NCBI GenBank assembly: GCA_963772265.1
Contig: CAVYWS010000010.1
Span: 65,958 to 129,957, forward strand
Length of the DNA stretch: 64,000 nucleotides
Direction: 5' to 3'
Source: Mayfieldus sp963772265
GTDB lineage: Bacteria > Actinomycetota > Thermoleophilia > Solirubrobacterales > 70-9
Shown here piece by piece: positions 28,498 through 38,340 of the stretch. The translations under genes and the position numbers were made by a program. Position 1 is the stretch's first letter. Every line of letters begins with the position of its first letter. Below the pieces are notes generated by a model, which was given only the letters and a program-made list of their open reading frames with translations, did no database searches and was not told where the DNA came from.

Positions 28498-28561
28498 GCC
28501 AAGGAGAGCGTATTCTTGCAGCGGGAGGCGGGCATCATCGGCGCCCCCTCTCCGTATTTTT

Positions 28562-28634
28562 GGGGCTATAGCTCAGTTGGAAGAGCGCCTGGATCGCACC
28601 CAGGAGGTCGCCGGTTCGAGTCCGGCTAGCTCCA
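28562..28634 (+). tRNA. tRNA-Ala (anticodon CGC)
   Basis: A 73-base cloverleaf: acceptor GGGGCTA pairs with TAGCTCC, D-arm GCTCAGTTGGAAGAGC, anticodon stem CCTGG/CCAGG with loop ATCGCAC, T-arm GCCGGTTCGAGTCCGGC, discriminator A. A run of five T lies just before it. Confidence 0.96.
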
Positions 28635-29826
28635 TCGGTCGTGGGGCGTCGCTCAATGCGGCGGGCCACGACCGATTGCGTCTGGTCGCCGGTTCGAGTC
28701 CGGCTAGCTCCACTCGGGCCGCGGGGGATGCGGGGTCCGGGCTCACGGCCGCTGAGACCCCGGCGGGCTCAGGTCGCGACCCTCGCCACGCCGCACGGCG
28801 GCGATCGTCGCCGCGCGAGAGGAATGCAAAGGCCGCGCAGATGATCCAGGCGGCTGCGAAGGCGTCGTTCTCGGCCAGCAGGCCGACCAGCAGCGGCCCG
28901 GTCACCGCTCCGGCGAACAGGCCGGACATCATCACGCCGACGGCCCACGCGGGGGCCTCGGGGCTGCGCTGCACGACGGCCAGGGTCAGCGCTCCGGGCC
29001 AGGCCCAGCCGACGCTGCCGGCGAGCAGCGCCGCGAAGACGATCACCGCCGGCTCCCCGACGATCAGCAACAGGTAACCCGCCATGCTCAGGGCCAGCAT
29101 GGCCGGCAGCGGCCGCAGCGCGTTCTGCCCGGCCCGGTCGGCGATCGCCCCGAGGCCGATCCTGCTCACCGTCGCCGCCAGGCTGACCGCCCCGAGCAGC
29201 AGCCCCGCCGCGCCCTCGGCGAGGCCATGTTCGACCGAATAGGTGACGAGGAAGGAGACGAAGCCGACCCCGGCGGCGCTGGCCAGCATCGCGGCAACGG
29301 CGAGGGCATGGACGCTGCTCAAGCCGCGCGTGTGGACCTCGCGTACCGCCCGCGGCATCGAATCGGAGACCGGCGTCGCGGCGGCAGCGGCGATCGCCAG
29401 CAGCGCCACCCCGGCGTAGGCCCAGCGCCAGCCGATCGGGATCGCGATCGCCGGCAACGCCAGGCCGGCCAGCAGCGCCCCCAGCGAAGCGCCGGATTGC
29501 TGCGCTCCGAAGGCGAGGCCCTGGCGATGCCCCGCCACCTCGCGCTTGAGCATCGCGCTCACCGCCGGGCCGGTGATCGCGTTCCCGACCCCCGCGGCAA
29601 GCAGCAGCGCGATCAGCCCCGCGGCCGAGCCCGCCAGAAGCGCAATCCCGAGGCAGGAGACGACGGTCAAGGTGACGCCGAGGCGAATCGCCGCCGTCGC
29701 GCCGATCCTCTCCACGAGGTGCCCGCCGGGGATCGAGGCGATCGCGCAGACGACATAGAAGATCGCCACGGCGAGGCCGAGGGTCGAATCGCCGAAGGCG
29801 AAATCGGTGCGAATGCGGGGCGCCAT
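28573..29826 (-). CDS. MFS transporter (both ends uncertain)
   Basis: A major-facilitator permease with about 10 to 11 visible helices, GGHLVERIG after helix 2 and a long Ala/Leu-rich core. From the ATG at 29826 the first helix is missing; coding continues upstream in the same frame (AVIVSGVLPGFLTAS) with no start codon until a TAG near 29970, so the true start probably lies near 29990 across a base error. At the other end the frame runs into the tRNA-Ala and its repeat, yielding the artefact ELAGLEPATS; the true stop should lie near 28730. Divergent from pobA, so an aromatic acid carrier is plausible. Confidence 0.75.
   Translation of the reverse strand: MAPRIRTDFAFGDSTLGLAVAIFYVVCAIASIPGGHLVERIGATAAIRLGVTLTVVSCLGIALLAGSAAGLIALLLAAGVGNAITGPAVSAMLKREVAGHRQGLAFGAQQSGASLGALLAGLALPAIAIPIGWRWAYAGVALLAIAAAAATPVSDSMPRAVREVHTRGLSSVHALAVAAMLASAAGVGFVSFLVTYSVEHGLAEGAAGLLLGAVSLAATVSRIGLGAIADRAGQNALRPLPAMLALSMAGYLLLIVGEPAVIVFAALLAGSVGWAWPGALTLAVVQRSPEAPAWAVGVMMSGLFAGAVTGPLLVGLLAENDAFAAAWIICAAFAFLSRGDDRRRAAWRGSRPEPAGVSAAVSPDPASPAARVELAGLEPATRRNRSWPAALSDAPRPMELAGLEPATSWVRSRRSSN
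28606..28712 (+). repeat. 29-bp direct repeat of the tRNA-Ala 3' end with an internal inverted repeat
   Basis: The last 29 bases of the tRNA (28606-28634, starting GGTCGCCGGTTCGAG) recur exactly at 28684-28712. Between the copies lies an 11-bp perfect inverted repeat, ATCGGTCGTGG at 28634-28644 and CCACGACCGAT at 28666-28676. There is no second acceptor 5' half or anticodon arm, so this is not a second tRNA. It resembles a pair of att sites left after loss of an integrated element, or a local slippage duplication. Confidence 0.85.
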
Positions 29827-30020
29827 GCTGGCGGTGAGAAATCCCGGCAGGACACCCGAGACGATGACCGCGGTCCCAGCCGCGAGTGACCGCCGGCCGC
29901 GCCCGCCGAGAGGGCTGGGAGCTGTGGTGAGGGCAGGCTCGGCGATGGCTGGATCCGGATGCGGTGGCTAGGCGACGTCCGGAGCTCGCATCGGAGCACG
30001 GATACCCTCCGGAAGCGTAA

Positions 30021-30050
30021 AGATAAGACAATCTGATCTGATCAAGGAGG
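30021..30050 (+). promoter_or_regulatory. Putative operator and ribosome site before pobA
   Basis: AT-rich leader with the perfect palindrome TGATCTGATCA at 30034-30044, preceded by TAAGACAA, and followed by AAGGAGGAGAGGA before the TTG start. The TAAGACAA...TGATCT pattern recurs before the CoA ligase gene at 31.3 kb, so both may be bound by the GntR protein encoded at 32.6 kb. Confidence 0.5.
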
Positions 30051-30056
30051 AGAGGA

Positions 30057-31266
30057 TTGGCCGCACAGACCGCCGATCGCACCCAGGTCGGAATCGTCGG
30101 CGCCGGGCCGGCCGGGCTCGTGCTCGGGCGGCTGCTGGACCTGCAGGGCATCGACTCGGTGATCATCGAGGCGCGTGACCGGCCCTATATAGAGAAGCGG
30201 GTGCGGGCCGGAGTGCTCGAACAGGGCACCGTCGACCTGATGATCGAGATGGGGGTCGGAGATCGGATGGTCGAGCAGGGCCTCGTCCATCACGGCATCC
30301 ACCTGCGCTTCGAGCGCCGCGACCACCACATCGCCTTCGACGAGCTCACCGGCGGGCGCGGGATCACGATCTACGGCCAGCAGGAGGTCGTCAAGGACCT
30401 GATCGCCGCCCGCCTCGACGGCGGCGGGCCCCTGATCTTCGAGGTCTCCGAGGTCGAATTGGACGACCTCGAGACCGACCGGCCCCGGATCCGCTACAGC
30501 CACCAGGGGGAGGCGCGGGAGCTGCGCTGCGACTTCGTCGCCGGCTGCGATGGCTTTCACGGGGTCTGCCGCGACGCCGTCCCGAAGGGAGCGCTGAGCT
30601 TCAAGACCCGCGACTACCCCTTCGCTTGGTTCGGCGTCCTCGCCGCAGGCCCCGCCCTCCACCGAGGAGTTGATCTATTGCGCGAGCGAGCGGGGCTTCG
30701 CCCTGCACAGCATGCGCTCGCCGGAGCTCAGCCGGCTCTACTTCCAGTGCGATCCCGACGACGACGTCGACAACTGGTCGGACGCCCAGATCTGGGAGGA
30801 GCTACACACCCGGCTCGAACGCGAGGACGACTGGTCGCTGACCGAGGGGCCGTTGATCGAGAAGGGCATCACACCGATGCGCAGCTTCGTCAGCGAGCCG
30901 ATGCAGTACGGCCGCCTCTACCTGGCCGGCGACGCCGTGCATATCGTGCCCCCGACCGGGGCCAAGGGCCTCAACCTGGCGGTCGCCGACGTCCGGGTGC
31001 TCGCCGAGGCTCTGGCCCGCTGGTTCGAGTCCGGCGACGAGGCGCCGCTGGAGTCCTACTCGGACAGCTGCCTGCGACGCGTCTGGCGCACCCAGCACTT
31101 CTCCTGGTGGATGACCTGGATGCTGCACCGGTTTCCCGATGACGAGGACGGCTTCCAGGCGCGTCTGTCCCGCGCCCAGCTCGAATACGTCTGCTCCTCC
31201 GAGGCGGCGGCGGCGACCCTGGCCGAGAACTACGTCGGCCTGCGGCATCTGGGGACGGCGGTTTGA
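30057..31266 (+). CDS. pobA: 4-hydroxybenzoate 3-monooxygenase PobA (frame break near 30650)
   Basis: FAD-dependent hydroxylation of 4-hydroxybenzoate to protocatechuate. TTG start with an AAGGAGG site 8 bases before. Motifs: VGIVGAGPAGLVLGRLL (FAD), EKRVRAGVLEQGTVDLM (typical of PobA), CDFVAGCDGFHGVCR (DG motif) and YLAGDAVHIVPPTGAKGLNLA. Near 30650 one extra G in GCAGGCCCC breaks the frame; the restored sequence reads LAAAPPSTEELIYCASERGFALHS. About 402 residues, close to the usual 390-400. It heads the protocatechuate cluster. Confidence 0.93.
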
Positions 31267-31275
31267 GACTTAAGA

Positions 31276-31295
31276 CAAATAGTTTGATCTATTTG
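31276..31295 (+). promoter_or_regulatory. Inverted-repeat operator before the CoA ligase gene
   Basis: CAAATAG-N6-CTATTTG, a perfect 7-bp inverted repeat in an AT-rich island, 53 bases before the ATG at 31349. Its size suits a dimeric helix-turn-helix regulator such as the GntR protein two genes downstream. Confidence 0.65.
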
Positions 31296-31348
31296 CACTA
31301 TGATCGCCGCAGAGAGGGGTTTGGCAGTCGCAAGCCACGATCTCCTCT

Positions 31349-32626
31349 ATGACCCGACCCTCATCGCAGACCCTGGACAAAGCCCGGGGAAGGACTTCCA
31401 ATGGGGCCCGCTGGCGCGAGCTTCTGGCGCTGGTTCGGGAAAGGAACGAATTCCAGCGCCGGCGCCTGCAGGGCGTGCCGCAGGACCCGGCGATCGAAGA
31501 GCTTCCCCTGCTCACCAAGAGCGAGCTGAGCCTCGACCAGGCGGCCAACCCCCCCTTCGGCACCAACCTCACCTTTCCGCTCTCCGAATACATCCGCGTC
31601 CATCAGACCAGCGGAACGACGGGCGCCCCTCTGCGTGTCCTCGACACCGGCCGAGGATTGGGCCTGGTGGGGGGAGCTCTTCGCCCGCACCCTGACTGTC
31701 GCCGGGGTGCAGGCGGGCGACCGTGTCGCCCTGGCGTACTCGTTCGGCCCCCACGTTCAGTTCTGGGCCACCGAGGAGGGGCTTCAGCGGCTGGGGGCGA
31801 TGTCGGTGCCGCTGGGAGGAATGACTTCGGTCCAGCGGTTGCAGACGATCGTCGACCTGGAAGCAACCGTCCTCGCCTGCACCCCGACCTACGCCCTTCA
31901 CCTGCTCGAGGTGGCTGTGGAGGAGGGCCTCGAGCAGGCGCTGGAGTCGATCGAGCGTGTGATCTGCACCGGCGAGCCCGGGGCATCGCTTGACAGCGTC
32001 CGCTCGCGGATCGAGGAGGGCTTCGGAGCGCGTTTGCCTCGAGCACGCCGGGCTGACCGAGGTCGGTCCGTTCGGCTATCCCTGTCCGGAGGGGGGCGGA
32101 CTGCACGTGTTCGAAGACGAGTTCGACTGCGAGATCCTCGACGCGGAGCTGAGCCCGACGCCGGCCGGGCAGTGCGGTGAGCTGGTCCTGACGCCGCTCG
32201 GGCGGGTCGGTTTTCCGGTGATCCGATACCGGACCGGCGACGTCGTGATGAATTCGCGACGAGCGCTGCCCGGGAGGGCACGAGGACCGCTGGCTGCCGG
32301 GCGGGATCGTCGGCCGCACCGACGACATGGTCGTCATCCGCGGCATGAACGTCTACCCCTCCTCGATCGAGGAGACGGTGCGGCAAACCAGCGGAACGGG
32401 GGAGTTTCGACTCACCTTCTACTCCGAGCCCGGCGGCATGGACGAGATCAAGCTCGAGGTCGAGCTCGGGGAAGGCGGGGAGGCCCGGCGGCTGCAGGAG
32501 ACGATGCGCCAGCAGCTCGGCCTGCGGGTTCGCGTCGTCCCGATCGCGCCCGGCGTCCTGCCACGGGCCGACGGAAAGGCCCGTCGGGTGATCGACGAGC
32601 GATCGAGAACCTGGTCAGGGCCGTGA
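31349..32626 (+). CDS. PaaK-type acyl/aryl-CoA ligase (three frame breaks)
   Basis: AMP-forming ligase of the phenylacetate-CoA ligase group. The P-loop is HQTSGTTGAPLRV; later come ACTPTYALHLLEVA, CLEHAGLTEVGPFGYP, VIRYRTGDVV and VGRTDDMVVIRGMNVYPSSIEE, ending GKARRVIDER with the C-terminal Lys. Insertions near 31650, 32035 and 32270 break it; repaired length about 424. Its place between pobA and the pca genes suggests a benzoate- or hydroxyphenyl-type acid as substrate, although the pca route itself needs no CoA ligase at this point. Overlaps the GntR start (GTGA). Confidence 0.8.
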
Positions 32627-33386
32627 ACGAAGAGGACTCCCGCTCCCGCACCGCCCGCGTCGAGCCGGCGAACGTGCGCGGCGCCAGCGAGGAAGTGGCG
32701 ATGCAGATCCAGCACTACATCCAGCGAGAGGGGCTTGCGCCCGGAGACTTCCTCGGCCGTGAGGGGGACCTCGCGGAGCAGTTCGGCATCAGCAGGCCGA
32801 CCCTGCGTGAGGGACTCCGCCTGCTGTCCAGCGGCAACCTCGTCCGGGCGAGCAAGGGGCCGGGCGGGGGGATCTTCGTGGCCCACACCGCCGAGGACGG
32901 GATGAGCCGCAGCCTCAGCGAGGCGATCTCGGTGATGGTCGAGACCGGCGCCGTGACCCTGGAGGAGCTGCTCGACGCCCGCCTGCTGCTCGAGGTTCCG
33001 CTGGCCGGACGCGCGGCCCAGGAGGTGGACGCGTGCAACCCTGGATGCCCTGCGCGAGGCGGTGCGGGCGGAGGGTGTGGAGCCGTTCGACTCTCCGCAG
33101 CAGGTGGCGGACTCCGACGCCGAGATCCACAGAATCATCGCCTCCGCAGCCGATAACCGGATGGTCGCGGCGCTGACCAGCTGGGTCTTCGACGTCGTGC
33201 AGCCGAAGCTCGCCGCGGCACTCGGCGAGGCGATCGTCCATTCAGCGGTCGTCGAGCAGCACGAGGCCCTGCTCGCGGCGATGGAAAAAGGCGATCCCGC
33301 ACGCGCGGAGCGGGCGATGAAGGAGCACCTGCTCTATCTGCGCGACGTCCTGCGCCTGGTCGACGAGACGCGGCGGCGATGGCTGA
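32623..33386 (+). CDS. GntR/FadR-type regulator with FCD domain (frame break near 33035)
   Basis: N-terminal winged helix (AMQIQHYIQREGLAPGDFLGREGDLAEQFGISRPTLREGLRLL) and an FCD ligand domain (ARLLLEVPLAGRAAQEV; EIHRIIASAADNRMVAALTS; VEQHEALLAAMEKGDPARAERAMKEHL) whose Asp/His residues usually bind a metal and carboxylate ligand. One insertion near 33035 splits it, and another near 33375 probably hides the true stop at 33384-33386. Likely local regulator of the pob/pca cluster, in place of the IclR- or LysR-type regulators common elsewhere. Confidence 0.83.
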
Positions 33387-34185
33387 GCTGCTGCCCTCGA
33401 CGAGGCGGTGCGCGAGCTGGTCGAGCGACGGCGACACCGTTGCGATGGAGGGGTTCACCCATCTGATCCCGTTCGAGGCCGGCCACGAGGTGATCCGGCA
33501 GCGCAAGCGCGACCTGACCCTGATCCGGATGACCCCGGACCTGATCTACGACCAGATGATCGGGATGGGATGCGCGCGGAAGATGATCTTCTCGTGGGGC
33601 GGCAACCCCGGGGTTGGCTCGCTGCGCCGGCTTCGCGACGCTGTCGAGAACGACTGGCCGAGCTCCGCTTGAGCTCGAGGAGCACAGCCACGCCGGGATG
33701 GCCAATCGCTACGCGGCGGGTGCCTCCAACCTGCCCTTCGCGGTTCTGCGCGGGTACGTCGGCACCGAGCTGATGGAGCGCTCCAGCGACACGGTCGCGA
33801 CGGATCGAGTGCCCGTTCACCGGTGAGACGCTGACCGCGGTGCCGGCGATCCGCCCCGACGTCGGGATCGTCCACGCGCAGCGGGCCGACCGCGACGGGA
33901 AACGTGCAGCTCTGGGGGATCATCGGCGTGCAGAAGGAGATCGTTCTCGCCTCGGCCCGCTCCCTGGTCACGGTCGAGGAGGTGGTCGACGAGCTCGAGC
34001 CGCGACCGGGGGCGATCGTGTTGCCGACCTGGGCCGTGACCGCCGTCGCCGAGGCGCCCCGGGGAGCCCACCCCTCCTACGCGCACGACTACTACGCCCG
34101 CGACAACGGCTTCTATCAGCGCTGGGACGAGATCAGCCGCGAGCGCGACACCTTCCGCGACTGGATGGAGGAGAACGTCGGATGA
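33379..34185 (+). CDS. pcaI: 3-oxoadipate CoA-transferase subunit alpha (several frame breaks)
   Basis: Class I CoA-transferase alpha subunit, about 267 residues after repair. Readable parts: DTVAMEGFTHLIPFEAGHEV, RDLTLIRMTPDLIYDQMIGMG, WGGNPGVGSLRR, GMANRYAAGASNLPFAVLRGYVGTEL, CPFTGETLTAVPAIRPDVGIVHAQRAD and VQLWGIIGVQKEIVLA. Frame breaks near 33660, 33800 and 33898 are one-base insertions (the last in GGGAAACG), and a compensating pair lies near 33395-33430. Position before pcaH and partner beta gene favour the 3-oxoadipate enzyme over other acids. Confidence 0.82.
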
Positions 34186-34974
34186 GCACGGTCACCCGCG
34201 GACGAGATGATGACCGTCTCCGCGGCGCGGGAGCTGACCGATCGCACGATCTGCTTCGTCGGCATCGGACTTCCCAGCACCGCGGCCAACCTCGCCCGCC
34301 TCACCCGTGCCCCGCGGACCGTGCTCGATCTACGAGTCGGGGACGATCGGGTCCAAGCCGCCCACCCTTCCGCTCTCGATCGGGGACGGTGAGCTGGCCG
34401 AGACCGCGGACGCCGTCGTGCCCGTCCCCGAGATCTTCAACTACTGGCTGCAGGGCGAGCGGATCGACGTCGGCTTCCTCGGGGCGGCTCAGATCGATCG
34501 CTTCGCGAACCTCAACAGCACCGTGATCGGCGACTACGACAAGCCGAAGGTGCGCCTGCCCGGCGGCGGCGGAGCGCCGGAGATCGCGGCGATGGCCGGC
34601 CAGGTGATCGTGATCATCCGCCAGTCGACCCGGAGCTTCGTCGAGCAGCTCGACTTCCTTTCGTCGATCGGCTTCGGTGAGGGGCCTGGTGACCGCGAGC
34701 GCCTCAAGCTCCCCGGCCAGCGGCCCCACGGTCGTGATCACCGACCTCGGGGTGCTGCGCCCCGATCCGCAGAGCTGCGAGCTCACGATGACCCAGGTTC
34801 ATCCCGGGGTCAGCGCGGACGATGCCCGGGAGGCGACCGGCTGGGAGCTTCAGATCGCGGAGAATCTGATCGAGACCGAGCCACCCTCGGAGGAGGAGCT
34901 GGAGGTGCTGCGTCGGTTGAAGGCAACTGTCGAGGAGGTGGAGGCCTGGATGGAAGGCAAACCGCACGAGTTGA
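34182..34974 (+). CDS. pcaJ: 3-oxoadipate CoA-transferase subunit beta (three or more frame breaks)
   Basis: Catalytic beta subunit. The active-site Glu is in LIYESGTIGSKP. Other parts: RTICFVGIGLPSTAANLARL, FLGAAQIDRFANLNSTVIGDY, KVRLPGGGGAPEIA and VVITDLGVLRPDPQSCELTMTQVHPGVS. Insertions near 34195 (ACCCGCG for ACCGCG), 34325 and 34685 (GGGG for GGG) separate the pieces. The last frame stays open into pcaH; a TGA at 34972-34974 is the most likely stop if one more base is extra, so the end is approximate. Starts 4 bases before the alpha stop. Confidence 0.8.
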
Positions 34975-35661
34975 CCCCCTACCGGCGCGAGAGCGACGAC
35001 CCCGACTATCTCTGGCCCGACTACGTCGCCACCCGCACGCGGGCGCCGAAGCCGGCCGTTGATCCCGATCGCGCAGACCCTGACCGAGCTGACCGGTCCC
35101 GCCTTCGGCCACGAAGACGTCGGGCCTCTGGACCACGACCTCACGCGCCAGCACGAGGGAGAGCCACTGGGCGAGCGGATGATCCTGCACGGGCGGGTCC
35201 TCGACGGCGACGGGCGACCGGTCCGCAACACGCTGATCGAGCTCTGGCAGGCGAACTCGGCCGGCCGCTACCGCCATCAGGTCGACGTCCACCCCGCCCC
35301 GATCGACCCGAACTTCACCGGCGCCGGGCGCTGTCTGACCGACGACGAGGGTCGCTACCGCTTCATCACGATCAAGCCGGGGCCCTATCCGTGGCGAAAC
35401 CACGACAACGCCTGGCGCGCCCAGCACATCCACATCTCGCTGTTCGGGCCCGCCTTCGCGACCCGGCTGGTGACCCAGATGTACTTCCCCGGCGACCCGC
35501 TCTTCTACCAGGACCCGATCTTCCACTCGGTTCGCGACGAGAAAGCCAGGGAGCGGATGATCAGCCGCTTCGACCTCTCCGAATCGGTCCCCGAGTGGGC
35601 GCTCGGATACGAGTTCGACATCGTCCTGCGCGGGCACGACTCGACCCCGATGGAGCACTGA
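34950..35661 (+). CDS. pcaH: Protocatechuate 3,4-dioxygenase beta subunit (frame break near 35058)
   Basis: Iron-bearing subunit of the intradiol dioxygenase. ATG 5 bases after GGAGG; the N-terminus YRRESDDPDYLWPDYVATRT is usual for PcaH and lies before a one-base insertion (GTTG for GTG) that leads to IPIAQTLTELTGPAFGHED. Iron ligands are visible: Tyr in AGRYRHQ, Tyr in GPYPWRN, and two His in AQHIHIS. 236 residues after repair. Taking the TTG at 35059 as start would drop 36 conserved residues. Stop overlaps pcaG (TGATG). Confidence 0.92.
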
Positions 35662-36252
35662 TGAGCGAGCCCGAGAGCCCCTGGGCGGCAACCAGGCCGA
35701 CCCCTTCGCAGACCGTCGGCCCGTTCTTTCACATCGGGCTCTCCGACACAGGGCAGAACGAGCTCGTCTCCGCCGACGAACCGGACGCGATCGCGATCGA
35801 GGGGATCGTCTTCGACGGCGAGGGCACTCCGGTGGTCGACGCGCTTGCTCGAGATCTGGCAGGCCAACCCGGCCGGGCGCTACAACGATCCCCAGGACGA
35901 CCGGGTCGGGCCGCCGATCGACGAGAGGTTCACGGGCTTCGGCCGCTGCGGTACCGACGACTCGGGGCGCTACCGCTTCGTGACCTTGAAGCCGGGGCCG
36001 GTCCCGGGGCAGGAGGGGACGATGCAGGCCCCCCACATCGAGGTCTCGGTGTTCGCCCGCGGCCTGCTGAAGCGGCTGGTGACGCGGATCTACTTTGCCG
36101 ACGAGGAGGGGGCCAACCGGGAGGACCCGGTGCTGGCGGCAATCGAGGATCCTGAGCGCCGCTCGACGCTGCTGGCCGCCGAGGAGGGAGGCGGATACCG
36201 TTTCGACATCCATCTCCAGGGCGAACGCGAAACGGCATTCTTTGACGTCTGA
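35661..36252 (+). CDS. pcaG: Protocatechuate 3,4-dioxygenase alpha subunit (frame break near 35845)
   Basis: Structural partner of PcaH. PTPSQTVGPFFHIGL is the classic alpha-subunit opening, then IEGIVFDGEGTPVVDALLEIWQANPAGRY, where one extra T (CTTG for CTG) near 35845 breaks the frame. The iron ligands of PcaH are not kept (PGPVPGQEG, APHIEVSVFARG), as expected. 196 residues after repair. ATG overlaps the pcaH stop. Confidence 0.92.
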
Positions 36253-37567
36253 TCTCTTCGGCGAGCTCTTCCTGCCCGAGGATCTGCGCGCCGCGACCTC
36301 GGATCGGGCCTGGGTGCAGGCGATGCTCGACTTCGAGGCGGCGCTGGCGGAGGCCGAGGCCAAGACCGGCGTCATCCCCGCGGAGGTCGCGGCCGCGATC
36401 GCTGCCTCCTGCAGGGCGGACCGCTTCGATGCCGCCGCGCTGGGACGCGAGGGCCGGGCAGCCGGCAACCCGGCTGCTCCTCTGGTCAAGGCCCTGACCG
36501 AGGCGGTCGAGGGCGACGGCGCCGGCTACGTGCACTGGGGCGCCACCAGCCAGGACGTGATGGACACGGCGGCGATGCTGGTCGCGCAGCGGGCGCTGCT
36601 CGTGATCGAGGAGGAGCTCGCCGGGATGGCGGAGGCCTGCGCGAGGCTCGCCGACCAGCACCGTGGAACGGTGATGGTCGCCCGCACGCTGCTGCAGCAG
36701 GCCCTTCCCACCAGCTTCGGCTTCAAGTCCGCCGGCTGGCTCGTCGCCGTCGTCGAAGCACGCGCCAGGCTGAGGTCGATCCCGCTCGCGGTCGAGCTGG
36801 GCGGCGCCGCGGGGACCCTTGCCTCGCTGGGGCCGCAGGGGACGGCGGTGCTGGCGACGCTGGCCGAGAGCCTCGGCCTCGAGGAGCCGGTGCTTCCCTG
36901 GCACACGGCCCGCTCCGGGGTGGCCGAGCTCGGCAGCTCTCTGGCCTTGGCAGCCGGGGCGATCGGCAAGGTGGCGCTCGACGTGAAGCTGCTCTCACAG
37001 ACCGAGGTCGGCGAGGTGGCCGAGCCGAGCGGCGAAGGACGGGGCGGCTCCTCGACCCTGCCCCACAAGCGCAACCCGGTCGGGTCGGCGCTGGCGCTTG
37101 CATCTGCGCACCGGGTGCGCGGCGAGGCATCGATCCTGGTCGAGGCGATGACCCAGGAGCACGAGCGCGCCGCCGGCGCCTGGCAGGCGGAGTGGCAGGC
37201 GCTCAGCAACGCGCTGGCCTACACCGGCGCTGCCGCGGCATCGATGCGCGAAGTCCTCGAGGGCCTCGAGGTGCGGCCCGAGCGGATGCGGCAGAACCTC
37301 GAGATGACCGGCGGCCTGGTCATGACCGAGGCGGTGAGCATGGCGATCGCCGACCGGGTCGGGCGCGCCGAGGCGAAGAGGTTGGTCGCCGACGCGGTGA
37401 GCCGCGCCTCTGAGTCCGGTCGATCGCTGCGCGACGAGCTGTCCGCCGACTCGCAGCTGGAGCTCTCGAGCGCGGAGATCGACGCCGCCCTGGACCCCGA
37501 GGGCTACCTGGGCTCGGCCGATGCCTTCGTCGACCGCGCCCTCGAGGCATGGAGGGAGCATCGGTGA
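36242..37567 (+). CDS. pcaB: 3-carboxy-cis,cis-muconate cycloisomerase
   Basis: Lactonises 3-carboxymuconate to 4-carboxymuconolactone. 441 residues from a TTG that overlaps the pcaG end. Fumarase/aspartase superfamily: GYVHWGATSQDVMDTA, RTLLQQALPTSFGFK and the signature GGSSTLPHKRNPVGS. Intact frame. It reads LTSDLFGELFLPEDL, matching the usual PcaB start closely. Confidence 0.94.
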   Translation: MTSDLFGELFLPEDLRAATSDRAWVQAMLDFEAALAEAEAKTGVIPAEVAAAIAASCRADRFDAAALGREGRAAGNPAAPLVKALTEAVEGDGAGYVHWGATSQDVMDTAAMLVAQRALLVIEEELAGMAEACARLADQHRGTVMVARTLLQQALPTSFGFKSAGWLVAVVEARARLRSIPLAVELGGAAGTLASLGPQGTAVLATLAESLGLEEPVLPWHTARSGVAELGSSLALAAGAIGKVALDVKLLSQTEVGEVAEPSGEGRGGSSTLPHKRNPVGSALALASAHRVRGEASILVEAMTQEHERAAGAWQAEWQALSNALAYTGAAAASMREVLEGLEVRPERMRQNLEMTGGLVMTEAVSMAIADRVGRAEAKRLVADAVSRASESGRSLRDELSADSQLELSSAEIDAALDPEGYLGSADAFVDRALEAWREHR

Positions 37568-38340
37568 GCATCGAGGTCAACTACCGCTTCGACGGGCCAG
37601 AGGAGGCGCCGACGCTGCTGCTCTCCAACTCGCTCGGAACCGCGATGGACATGTGGGAGGACCAGATGCCCCCACTCATGGAGCACTTCCGGGTCCTTCG
37701 CTATGACCAGCGTGGCCACGGCGGCACGGCGGCGCCGCCGGGCCCCTACAGGCTGGAGGAGCTGGCGGCGGATGCGGTGGCGCTGCTCGACGGCCTCGGC
37801 ATCGATCGGGTGAGCTTCTGCGGCGCCTCGCTGGGAGGGATGACCGGAATGTTCCTGGCGGCCCACGCCCCCGAGCGGATCGACCGCCTTGCGCTCTGCT
37901 GCACCTCGGCGCACATCCCACCCCCCGAACGATGGCTGGAGCGGGCCGCCCTGGTCCGTTCGGATGGCATCGGGGCGGTGGCAGACGCGTCGCTCGAGCG
38001 CTGGTTCACCCCGGCGATGCGGGGACGCAGGGCAGAGGTGGTGGACCGGCTTCGCCGCACCCTGCTCGAGATCGATCGCGAGGGCTACGCGGCCTGCTGC
38101 GAGGCGCTCGCCGAAGCCGACCTGCGCGGTGACCTGATGGCGATCCGTGCGCCAACCCTGGTGATCACCGGTGAGGACGACCTCTCGACTCCGCCGGAGC
38201 ATGGGCAGCTGATCGCCGACTCCGTTGTCGATGCACGCTGCATCATGCTGTCCCCCGCCCGCCATCTCGCCAACGTCGAGCGGGCCGACGATGTGAACCG
38301 CGCCCTGCTGGCGCATCTGGTCCCCAAGGTGGTGAGCTGA
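37564..38340 (+). CDS. pcaD: 3-oxoadipate enol-lactonase
   Basis: Alpha/beta hydrolase that opens the enol-lactone. The GTG at 37564 lies 6 bases after GGAGGGA and overlaps the pcaB stop; an in-frame ATG at 37549 is the alternative. Motifs: LLSNSLGTAMDMW (oxyanion loop), YDQRGHGGT, nucleophile elbow FCGASLGGM, acid in VITGEDDLSTP and His in PARHLANVE. 258 residues. Unlike some actinobacteria the decarboxylase is a separate gene, not fused. Confidence 0.93.
   Translation: MSIEVNYRFDGPEEAPTLLLSNSLGTAMDMWEDQMPPLMEHFRVLRYDQRGHGGTAAPPGPYRLEELAADAVALLDGLGIDRVSFCGASLGGMTGMFLAAHAPERIDRLALCCTSAHIPPPERWLERAALVRSDGIGAVADASLERWFTPAMRGRRAEVVDRLRRTLLEIDREGYAACCEALAEADLRGDLMAIRAPTLVITGEDDLSTPPEHGQLIADSVVDARCIMLSPARHLANVERADDVNRALLAHLVPKVVS

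Noticed and set aside
28606..28712. CRISPR array
   Set aside because: Only two repeat copies, derived from a tRNA end, with no cas genes.
30057..36252. Programmed frameshifting as the reason for the many +1 breaks
   Set aside because: The sites share no slippery motif or stimulatory structure, occur at random places in unrelated genes and are mostly homopolymer length changes.
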